Source: JBDTRY01 sp039931435
Lineage (GTDB): Bacteria > Acidobacteriota > Thermoanaerobaculia > Gp7-AA8
Reading direction: 5' to 3'
NCBI GenBank assembly: GCA_039931435.1
Contig: JBDTRY010000001.1
Span: forward strand, 1 to 64,000
DNA: 64,000 bases
Part shown: positions 1-9,300 of the stretch, piece by piece
Layout: every line of letters starts with the position of its first letter
Numbering within the stretch: position 1 is the stretch's first letter
Translations under genes and position numbers: made by a program
Notes under the pieces: model-generated
Seen by the model: the letters and a program-made list of their open reading frames with translations, nothing else
The model's database searches: none
Told to the model about the DNA's origin: nothing

Positions 1-280
1 GACCCCGCAGTTTCTAATTGTCGCCAGAACGCAGTTCTAATTGACGCTGGACAGATGCTGACGTGAACTTCTGGACTTTCGACTGTCGCGACCTCGGGGT
101 TACTCTGAACGGCGAATTTACCGCGAGGCAGCATGAATTGCTTCGAGAGTTCACGTTCGTGTTCAAGGGTCCCATGGACTGATGCGGCCGGCCTCCATCG
201 TTGGGAGCTATACTTCTCGGCAGGGACGGAGCGACTATTGACTCGTTCTTGAGCTGGGCTGGGCCTGGCGACTGCACCGA
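1..280. other. Left edge, no gene recognised
   Basis: No reading frame here resembles a known protein. The minus-strand open frame that covers this stretch continues antisense through the HNH-type gene and is taken as a shadow. The stretch sits beside decayed transposase copies and may be element debris. Confidence 0.4.
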
Positions 281-751
281 ATGCGAAGACGCAAAGTTCC
301 GCGCGATGTTGAAGAGATCGTCCTCGTGCTCTCTCGAAGACGCTGTTGCGTCTGTTTTGGCCTGAATCGCGACACCGCGCTGAAGAGGGGCCAAGTCGCC
401 CACCTCGATCACGACCCGAATAACAACAATCGCTCGAACCTTGCCTTCCTCTGCTTCGACCATCACGACGAATACGATGCAAATACGAGCCAAAGCAAGG
501 GACTGACGCTCGGTGAAGTTCGTCGGTTCCGAGAAGAACTCCACGATGCGATAGAGGCGGTTTGGAAACGGCCTTTAGCGTTTGGTGGACGCGAGGTTCC
601 CCTCGGCGACTCCGTGGAGGGCCACTACACGCGGGAAGGTGTTGACGATAGCGCCGAGCTTGACGTCTGGCGTCTTCGCGATGGGCGCGTTCGCGTCGAG
701 GGGACATTGGGGTCAGTGCCTCTGCTCTCGGTCTTCTCGCTCATCTCGTGA
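281..751 (+). CDS. HNH-endonuclease-type protein, possibly damaged at its 3' end
   Basis: This 156-residue protein carries an HNH/McrA-like zinc-finger nuclease signature. A Cys-x2-Cys pair (about C22/C25) is followed by AHLDHDPNNNN at residues 40-50, an NLAFLC segment, and FDHHDEYD around residues 59-66, so the second metal pair is C58 and H61/H62. In this fold the DHD-x-N core binds the catalytic metal and the cysteines hold the structural zinc. After about residue 95 the protein is not recognisable, and another frame is open at 582-791, so the tail may have been altered by nearby rearrangement. No clear ribosome binding site precedes the ATG. Its substrate is unknown; it could be a solitary HNH gene, a restriction or defence remnant, or cargo of the adjacent element. 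The HNH motif itself is well supported. Confidence 0.65.
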   Translation: MRRRKVPRDVEEIVLVLSRRRCCVCFGLNRDTALKRGQVAHLDHDPNNNNRSNLAFLCFDHHDEYDANTSQSKGLTLGEVRRFREELHDAIEAVWKRPLAFGGREVPLGDSVEGHYTREGVDDSAELDVWRLRDGRVRVEGTLGSVPLLSVFSLIS

Positions 752-884
752 CCCCTCCACTCTACGCGCGGTGGAGATCATGCGGCCATAGTTTCCACAC
801 CGAGGAGGTTTTCGCTCCCTGGGAGCGCTTTCTTGCCCTCCACCTCGGAGTTCTGATGCGACCGAGGGATACTCGCTTCCGGTC

Positions 885-1886
885 ATGGCACGTCCTCTTC
901 GACTGGAGATTCCCGGCGCCGTCTGGCATGTCACCTCTCGCGGCAACGAGCGGAAGAACATCTTCCGCAACGACACGGATCGCCGGCTCCTTCTCGAGTT
1001 CCTCGGTGAAGCCGCAAAGCGCTACGGTTGGATCATCGACACCTACGTGCTCATGTCTCCCCACCCTCTCCCGCGTCATGCAGTGGCTCAATGGCAAGTA
1101 CGCATAGCGTTTCTACAAGCGTCACAAGCGGGTCGGGCATCTCTTTCAGGGCCGCTTCAAAAGCTTCTCGTCGAGGAAGAGACTCGATCCCCAGCAATGA
1201 GCCATCCGTCGCTACGTCGTCCTCAATCCCGTCCGCGCCGGGATGGTGAAGCGCCCCGAGAGGAGTACCGGTGGAGCAGCTACCGAGCCATTGCCGGCTA
1301 CGAGGAGGCTCCATCCTGGCTGGCAACGGACAGGGTTCTGGGGCGCATTCGCTCCGATCGGAAGAGTGCCCAGCAGATCTACCGCGAGTAAATCGATGAG
1401 AGGCTGAATGATCCCCGCTCACCCTGGGAGGATCTGGTCGCCCAGCTCTACCTCGGGAGCGAGTCCTGGATCTCAAAGATGCGCGCGGTGATCGAGGAGA
1501 AGCCCCGCAGCGATGATCACCCGCGGGCGCAGCGGGAAGCAGGCCTTCCCACGATGCCGGCCATCGTTACCACCGTAGCCAGGACCTTCGGCGTGGACGC
1601 GGACACGATTCGACACGGAAACGGTGGACCGGAGCGGATGCTGGTGGCATGGCTGGGATGTTACGAAGGAATGCACCGGCTGCGCACGATTGCCGCTTCG
1701 CTGCGCCTTCGCAGCAGCGGACGAGCCTCAGATCTGATCCGCATCTGTGATGCCGAGCTCGATCGGGAGCCACTCCTGCGTATCGCCGCCGATCGCTGCT
1801 GCGATTTGCTGCGCGGCTCGCCCCGACCGGGGCGGCATCCCATCGTCCCAGGCGTCACAGCGAACATTCCTACAGCAGCGATCTAG
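885..1886 (+). pseudogene. REP-associated tyrosine transposase (RAYT), broken copy
   Basis: The N-terminus (MARPLRLEIPGAVWHVTSRG) is the hallmark start of RAYT/Y1 single-strand transposases related to IS200/IS605 TnpA. The expected HUH-type metal site after YVLM is destroyed: the frame reads SPHPLPRHAV where the family has an S-N-H-x-H motif. Family-like sequence then continues in another frame (RFYKRHKRVGHLFQGRFKSF and YVVLNPVRAGMVKRPE), interrupted by stops at 1105-1107 and near 1196. It returns to the first frame at EEYRWSSYRA and meets a TAA at 1389-1391. The C-terminal helical domain (from MRAVIEEKPRSDDHPRAQRE to 1886) is a DnaA domain-IV-like or helix-turn-helix extension found in long RAYTs. 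Several frameshifts and nonsense codons make it non-functional as read. Confidence 0.85.
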
Positions 1887-1917
1887 AGATTTCGAGAGTC
1901 GCGCGCTCGATCTCCGT
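1307..1917 (+). repeat. Direct repeat copy A (RAYT 3' end)
   Basis: This stretch is near-identical to 2108-2718 at a constant offset of 801 bp. For example, gcccagctct lies at 1440 and 2241, and atctagagat at 1881 and 2682. It covers the C-terminal third of the transposase plus about 30 bp beyond its stop. The constant offset means no net indels between the copies. Confidence 0.85.
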
Positions 1918-2063
1918 CTCCGACGGCTGAGATTGAGGCGCGTCGATGCTCTTCCGACCCCATCTCTTCTGCAACCGGCAAAATTCACTCGAGTTTCGAA
2001 CTCCTTGGCACCGCTCGATTCCCACTGACGGCCCAGTTCGTTGCTGGAAGGGCTTATTCTTAC

Positions 2064-2088
2064 GAGAGCCGTAGGTCTGACCCTTATT
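2064..2088 (+). repeat. REP-like hairpin/element end, upstream copy
   Basis: The sequence gagccgtaggtctgaccctt resembles the clearer motif at 2865-2891: a short imperfect stem followed by TGACCCT and a T-rich stretch. Its place at the junction between the first RAYT copy and the second fragment suggests a REP end recognised by this transposase family. Confidence 0.45.
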
Positions 2089-2107
2089 TCTTGGGCCATC
2101 GCGAGGA

Positions 2108-2687
2108 ACCTCCCTCCTGGCTGGCAACGGACAGGGTTCTCGACCGCATCCGTTCCGATCGGAAGGACGCCCAGCAGATCTACCGGGAGTATGTCGATGA
2201 GAGGCTGAATGATCCCCGCTCACCCTGGGAGGATCTGGTCGCCCAGCTCTACCTCGGGAGCGAGTCCTGGATCGCGAAGATGCGGGCGGTGATCGAGGAG
2301 AAGCCCCGCAGCGACGATCATCCACGGGCGCAGCGGGAAGCAGGCCTTCCCACGATGCCGGCCATCGTGGCCACGGTAGCCAGAACCTTCGGTGTGGAGG
2401 CGGACACGATCCGTCACGGACACGACGGAGCGGAGCGGATGCTGGTGGCCTGGCTGGGATGTTACGAAGGAATGCACCGGCTGCGCGCGATCGCCGCCGC
2501 GCTACGCCTGCGAAGCAGCGGACGGGCCTCGGATCTGATTCGCATCTGCGAGGCCGAGCTCGATCGGGAACCACTCCTGCGCATCGCCGCCGATCGCTGC
2601 TGCGATCTGTTGCGCGGATCGCCCCCTCCCGGGCTGCATCCCATCGTCCCAGTTGTCAGGTCGAGCGTTCCGTCAGCAGAGATCTAG
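2108..2687 (+). pseudogene. RAYT 3' fragment, second copy
   Basis: The open frame from 2091 to 2687 reads the C-terminal part of the same transposase (SWLATDRVLDRIRSDRKDAQ onward, then IREYVDER without the stop seen in copy A). It lacks the whole catalytic N-terminal HUH/Y1 domain, so it cannot be an active transposase. The DnaA-like segment (VARTFGVEADTIRHG, then MLVAWLGCYEGMHRL) is intact. Homology to copy A starts abruptly near 2108, which marks the recombination or insertion breakpoint. It could express a free C-terminal DNA-binding domain, but no start signal supports that. Confidence 0.8.
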
Positions 2688-2864
2688 AGATTTCGACGGG
2701 TCGCGCGCTCGAGGTTTGTCTCCGGTGTGCGCGACAGAGGCGATGCAACCCAATCCGGCGCACGAAAGCCTCTCAATCGCCCGGAATCAGAATCTCCGAA
2801 GATCCTCTCAGTTTGCCAAGCGCGAACTTCACTTCCCAACGTCCTCACAGTCGACTATTCAGAA

Positions 2865-2891
2865 GAGCTACGGAGCTCTGACCCTACTTTG
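2865..2891 (+). repeat. REP-like hairpin/element end, downstream copy
   Basis: GAGCT-ACGG-AGCTC forms a perfect 5-bp stem with a 4-nt loop and is followed directly by TGACCCTACTTTG. A similar motif follows the first transposase copy. The stop codon of the candidate immunity gene on the minus strand (TAG at 2886-2884) lies inside this motif, so the last codons of that gene may come from the element. Confidence 0.55.
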
Positions 2892-3327
2892 TACTGTTTG
2901 GATCGGTAGGGTTCTGAAGCTCGAGAATAAGCTCCCGGACTTTGAGGAGGGGATAACGCTCTTGCCGTGGCACCAGGTTTAGTGCGGCATCAGACTCTAG
3001 TAAGGACTTGAGGGCTTCCTTAAAGCGTTCTTGTTGTTCCTTTCGCTTCGTCGGGTCCGAGAAGATGCTAGCCTTCATCCTTGCATAAGCTTCGGACTTT
3101 CCCGCAACAATTTGCTCGAACTCAATACTCTTTTCGTAATCGAAGTCTGTGTACGCGCGCGCGAGAATGTGAGCTGCTTCCCGCAGGCTTGCATAGTCTT
3201 CTGGAACGCAAAACTGCTGAATCACTCTGCTATCGTTCAGAAGGTCGACATCATTCATGGCGACGAGACCTACAACTGTGCGAAGGGATTCTCGTTTCGT
3301 CGGAAGCGCGGAGTTAGAACGAGCCAT
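2884..3327 (-). CDS. Candidate immunity protein of the adjacent RHS toxin
   Basis: This small, acidic and apparently all-helical protein has no signal peptide, no membrane segment and no recognised domain. The ATG at 3327 is preferred because GGA lies eight bases upstream; an in-frame ATG at 3345 is also open, and a later Met (MNDVDLLNDS) is possible. The ATG at 3327 lies inside the last codons of the RHS gene, giving a 14-bp overlap in a different frame. This is the tight coupling expected for a toxin followed by its immunity gene. Function is assigned only from position, size and cytoplasmic nature. Its C-terminus (TDPNSTK) falls in a REP-like element end, so the natural tail may have been replaced. 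Confidence 0.6.
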   Translation of the reverse strand: MARSNSALPTKRESLRTVVGLVAMNDVDLLNDSRVIQQFCVPEDYASLREAAHILARAYTDFDYEKSIEFEQIVAGKSEAYARMKASIFSDPTKRKEQQERFKEALKSLLESDAALNLVPRQERYPLLKVRELILELQNPTDPNSTK

Positions 3328-6300
3328 AGTAGATCCAACGTACATCAGCTGTGTTTGCGAAGCTCATAAAGTCGAAATATTGCGGTCCGGAGAGAGGCGT
3401 TCCCGCAGGCTTAATGTCAAAGATCGTGTTTCGCAATCGAAAATCAGGAATTCGGTATCCATACGGAAGGCCGGTATTCGGACTGATAAATTGGCTCGTA
3501 CCGTAAAGCCGCTGGTTGACGATCAGATCTCTCACATTCAGTTGGCGAATCCTTTTTTGGACGGAACTGTGAAGTATGGTGCCTTTGCGAGCGGAGTCGA
3601 AGGCTAAGACATCAGGATCCGCAGCTTTGGCATTACGTCTCCATGCCGCGGTTTTCTGAAGCATGAATTCAACTTGACCGGACGAGGCTGTGATCTGCCG
3701 TGACGAATCTCCAGTCGCGCCTGATTTGCGGCGAATGGACTTCAATATCGCTATGTCTACTTGGACATCCGACAATGCCTTCGCGTCGAACTGCTGCCTT
3801 GGCGCCAATGTTCGCTTCGGGGCAATTTCCTCAAGTTCGACGCTTCGAGACCCTTGAGCGGTGACATTGGCAAGCCGAGCAGCTTGGGCTGGTCGCGCGA
3901 GCGGCGCGACCGTGAGCACCGTCATGAACGTGGCGTCGCCGATTGCTCCGCCGATTTCTTCATCGGTCAGCTCGTTAAGGCCATTTCCGAAGGCTTCGGG
4001 ATCACCCAATACCTCGCCCCAGGCAGCGCCCCAATTTGCGGCACCCTGTTTGATTCCTCGAATGGCGGCAGGGACTTGGCGAAGCGCTGTGGGATCTCCG
4101 ACTGCAACCCGACCGACAAAGATCAATCCCCTACCCGCGCCGACTGCGGAACTGAAGATACCTTTGCCGAATCCCTTGAGTGAATCAACGGCGCTCTCCC
4201 CCGTCGGATCACTGTCATTGACCGGGTCGCCCGAGGCGAACGCGTAAAGATTCGACGAGTCGCCGTACCCCATGGGATCCGGCGTGAGCCACGTGCCCGT
4301 ACCCGGGTCGAGCCAGCGTTCGCGGGCGTAGATGTGGCCGGAGATCGGGTCCTGGTAGGGAAGGGCCTGGAAGGGACTGAGAACGAGAACTCTGGCGGCG
4401 GTGGTCGAGTCGTCGCTCGCTGCGAGGGCCAGTTCCGGGACTTCGTACAGCGCTCGCGTCGATTCTTCGTCCGACCCCAGCGAGGCCAGCCATGACGAGA
4501 GCGAAGCGAGCGTCTCTTCCACTTCAAACGGCACCTGCGCGCTGCTCTTCACCCCGCGTGTCACCCGCGCCCACTCCGGCGCCCGCACAATCGGAACCTC
4601 GCCCCAGGCAACAGCACGCAGGTCGCGCGTGGCTGATATGGTCAGCGCCGCGCCTCCGGCAATCAATGCGTCCCAGGTGGTGCCACTGAGCGCCCACCCG
4701 GCTGTGGAATTGTCAATGAGCGTTGGTGCTGCTGCCCAGGATCGTACCACCGCTCCGTCCCCATCGACCACCGCCAGCCGCAGACCTTCCGATACCGTCT
4801 CCGCCGCCATCTCCTCGGTCAGTCGTACCGACACGGTGATCTCACTGACCGATCCGGCGACCTTCTTCCCCTTGATCTCCACTCCGTCCACGGCCGGCCC
4901 GGCGAAGTCCGTCTCCTCATCGCCGTACGGATCCGCGGCGATGTGGCGTGAGATCACTTCTCCACGGTCATTGAGGATGGCCTGCAGCCCTCCGGCCGCC
5001 GCTTCGTCGTAGATGGGATAGAGCCGCGTGAGCTGCGGCGAGAGCTCCGTGGGGTCGGCCGTTGTCACCTCGATCGGGTCGTCATATCCCATGTCTCCAT
5101 GGATGAACTGCCGCAGCAGCCCGCCGTTGGCGTCAATCGCCGGATTGGTGCTCGCCCCGGCCTTAAAGACGGAAACCATGCGATCGCTCACGGGGTCCCA
5201 CACAAACGTCGCTTCCGCTGGTAGTCCGTCCCCGGTAAGTTCCGGCGGCGCCAGAGTCCACCCACCCACCACTCCACTGCTCACCGCGGCTCTCTCGATC
5301 CTCCGACCGACCATGCGGTTATTGCCGTCGTAGGAGTAGAGCGCGCGAAGCAGCGCGGGCGGGCGAGGCTCGGTCAGTTTCTGTTCGATGGATGTGAGCC
5401 GTCCCTTCTCGTCAAAGGCTGTCACGAACTGGCCGTCGTCACTCCGCTCCGCGCCGTTCCAGTTGAACTCCCGTGTGGCAGTGCCCTCGACGATCTTGTC
5501 AATCTTGTGTCCGCTCTGCTCGACGGGATCGATCGATGACGGATCGATGGCCTCCACGTTGACGCCGGCGGCGGCGAGCGCCGCTCGCTGCGCCTCATCG
5601 AATCGCCTCGGCCGCGTCGCCTCCTCGCGGAAGTCCGCCGCTGAGAGCACTTCCGTCCGAGCCTCGGACGAAACCTCGCGAGCGGCCTGGGATGATCGCA
5701 GCCGGCTCCTCGCATCGTAGTCATACACGCTCGCTCGCTTGCCGCCTGAGACCCCGAGGAGCGTCGCTCTCGCAATCTGCAGACCGTCGTATTCAATGGC
5801 CGAACCGGCGACCACGACTCCGTTGGTCGCTACCTCCAGCGAGATCACACGCCCATCCGCAGCGCTATATCCGTAGGTGCGACGGATCGATCCTCCCGTG
5901 CAGGAACCGGCTCCGCATGAAGGGAACGTTGTCATTGTGCGCTGGTCCGGACGGCCCGCGTTTCTCCACGTTGCCTCGAGCAACGTCGAGGAGCTCCCGC
6001 CGAACGGTGTACGCACGATCTTCGACTCATTCCCCATGGCGTCGTAGCTGAACTCCAGCGACGAGGTCCACGCTCCTGCCGGGGCGAAGCCCGGGTAGGA
6101 GGGCATGGTCGTGCTCGTGCGCTCGTCGTGTTCGTTCCAGGTGTGCTGCTGGCTGTAGGAATCGAGGATGGTCTTCGCGCCGAGGCCGGAGGCGTCGCGG
6201 TAACGTGTCTGCGTGGTGCGGCGGGGGTGGCTGGCGAGGTCGAACTCTCCGTACTCGATCGCTGCATCCTTGTTCGTCCAGCGCGTCAGGCGGCCGGCCT

Positions 6301-9300
6301 CGTCGTAGTCCAGGACATCCGTGATCGTCCCTCCCCCGCCCTCGATCCTCACCACCTGTCCTCGGTTGTTGTAGACGTAGGCCTGTTTACGCTTCTGGCG
6401 GTCGGTCACTGCAGCCACCCGCGGGCCGTCCCACTCGATCGTCTCCCGGGTTCCGTCCGCGTAGGTGCGCGCTAGGGGTCGCCCGAGGAGGTCCGTCTCT
6501 GTGCTCGTCGCTTCTGAAACGGGATCGAGGTACTGCTTCAGTGCCCCCGAGGCGTCGTACTGGAAGTGGTTCTCGGCGCCATCGGGCATCGCTTCGCTTC
6601 TGAGCGATCCTCGTGCGTCGTATTCGTAGCTCGACGCCGGGCGGGCCGGCTCCTTCGCCGCGGTCACGTTGCCGGCCTGATCGAAGTGCTGCTCGAACTG
6701 CAGCGGTCCGATGCGCGTTCCCACCGCATCTCCCAGCGTGTTGTACTCCGCGCTCAGTGCGTAGGTGCTCCCTCCCCGCTCGGAGCGCCGCGCGGCCGTG
6801 GGCAGCATGCCGGTGAATCCATCGACCGCCAGTTGCTCGAACGGATCGCTCACCGCCGCAGCCGTTCCCGCACCCGTCGCTTCGGCGAGAAGGCGTCCGG
6901 CCGGATCGAAGCGCACGTGTGTGGCGCGGGGGAGCGTCTCCACCGCCGAACGGCGCACGCTCGCTCCCTTCGTGGAGGTGAAGTTGGCTCCGCGCGAGAA
7001 TCCTGTGGTGCGTCCCGCTCCGTCCCAGGTGAGGCGGCTCTCGGATAAGAGTGCGGGATCGATGGCCCGGCGCACCGCCGTCATCCGTCCGGCCGGCGTG
7101 TAGTCCATCTCCATGCGTGCCGCGGTGAGCCCCGAGGAATTGAGGTGTTCGACCACGGTCGGACGGCTCCAGGCGTCGAAGGTACGCACAGTCTTCGTTC
7201 CGTCCGGTTCCATCGTGGCCACTTCGCGTCCGTGCGCGTCGAAGGCTGCGGCCGAGGCCACCTGCATGTCGGAGGCGTAGACGAGGTGATCGTTGAGGTC
7301 GTAGGCGTAGAGCTCCTCGATGGGGCTGCTCCCCGTATGTACCCTGCGGTGCGCGATGCGCCCCAACGGATCGAGCTCGGCGGTCACCGTGGCCCCAGCC
7401 GGAAGGGTGGTAACGATTTTCCGTGCAGGCAGATCGTACGCGGTGCTCGTTTCCACGGGGGCCAGGGCGCCGCTGACATCCACGTTACTCGTGGTCGTGG
7501 TCAGCGGGCGGTTCATGACGTCCCAGGTGAAGTCCGTGGTGACCAGAAGCGTGCCCTGCGTGCGCGTCGTTCTGCGCAGCCGTCCGCTGGCGTCGTACTC
7601 GTAGCGCTCGTCGCTCTCCAGCTCGGCCGGTCCCTTGACGGTCACGTGCCGTGACCGTCGCCAGGAGTCCAACTCCGTGCGCGTAATGACGCCCCGCGGA
7701 TCGGTGATCACCACCGTGTCGCGGTCGGGATACTGGAAGGATGAGATGAGTCCGCCGTCATTGATCAGCTGTGGCAGTCCCCGCTCCCAGAGCGCTGCGG
7801 TGAGCGGGTAGTACGTCGTCGTCGAGAGCGAACCTGCTCCATCGGGATCGGTGCCTCCCGTGGTCTCCACACGCGTGAGCTGTCCGTCAGGGTCGAACGT
7901 GGCGCTCGCCGTCACCGAGTTGTTCGTTCTCACCAGCAACGGAATGGCACTGCCCGAGCGTCCGATTTCCGGGCTCTGGATCTCCAGTCCATTCGCCTGA
8001 ACCGCTTGCAGGAACGTCGTGAGATTGGCCTCGGTGCGGTAGAGGAACATTCGGGTGATCGCCTCGCTGCCGTCCGCCGCTCCGGCCACCGACGCTTTCG
8101 CCGCTCCGCCGATGGGTGTCGTGGTCATGCTCGAAGGAATGAGCCCGGGTGCGCCAGCCGGCGCGACGAACGACGTGGCCGTGCTACGCACGCCGTTGAG
8201 TGTCGACGTGGTGCGCAGTCCCTGCGCGTCGTAGACAAATGTGTAGCTCCGGTCGGCCGTGGCCATCAGAGGTCCGATGGCGGAGATCGTCGTGGGAAGG
8301 GCACCGTAGGGTGCGGCGCTGACCGGGATCGAGGTCTCGGTGAGGCTCAATGCGTGACTGCGATCGGAGGTGTAATCGCGAGCCGGAGGCGTGAGATCTG
8401 TTTCGCGCGACTGCCCAAGGGCGTCGATGGTGACCACATGCGTGGGCGACGCGTAGTCGATCGAGGCGGTCTCGCCGGTTCCCCAGCTCTCGGACTTCAG
8501 GTGGTCGCGGAGTGCTGGTGAGGAATCGTACGAGAGCTGCAGGCGAGGACCCGGCCCCGACGGATCGGTAATCGTCGCCAGGTTGCCATCGAGCTCGAGG
8601 AAGTCATTGAAGTTCGCCCGCGTGCCGCTATAGGCATAGCGGGTCGCCGGCCGGTTGCCATCCGTGTTCTCCACATCAGGGAGCAGGGCGGTAGCCAGGT
8701 GACCGCCGGCGTACTGATAGGAGACAGTCCTCCCCCTCCAATCGGTGATCTGTTTCACGGCCCCGGGGAGCGAGCCGGTCACGCCGAAGTCGCTGGCGGT
8801 CCAATAATCCAACGTCGACATACGGCCAGCGGGATCAAGGATCTGGCTCAGCAGTCCCTGGCGATTGTAGAGATAGCGGATGACGTTGCCGGTGCTGAAC
8901 GGATCGCCGGCCACGGTGAATTCATCCGATTCCGCCGTGATCCTTCCCAGCTGGTCGAAGGTGGTCGTGCGCCACTTCTGATCCACGAGGGCCCAGCCAT
9001 GATCGCTTCGCGCCAGGGTAAGGAAGAGGCCAACGGGCGATTGATATCCGCCGGCCTTCGTTGCGAATCGCCACACCTCGCCCGCTCCATCGCGATATTC
9101 GACGTCGCCATCCGGCAGGGCCCGCAAACGGCGGAACAACGACGACTCCCATCCGCTGCCGATGAAGCCCGCTCCGAGCGTGCGCGAACGATAGGCGCGG
9201 TCGACGAGGACGTCCCATCCTCCGCGACCGCCCGCGTCGAGATCGATACTCGATGTCTCGAGCTCTCCACTATGCAGATAAACCGTCCCCTCGATCATTC

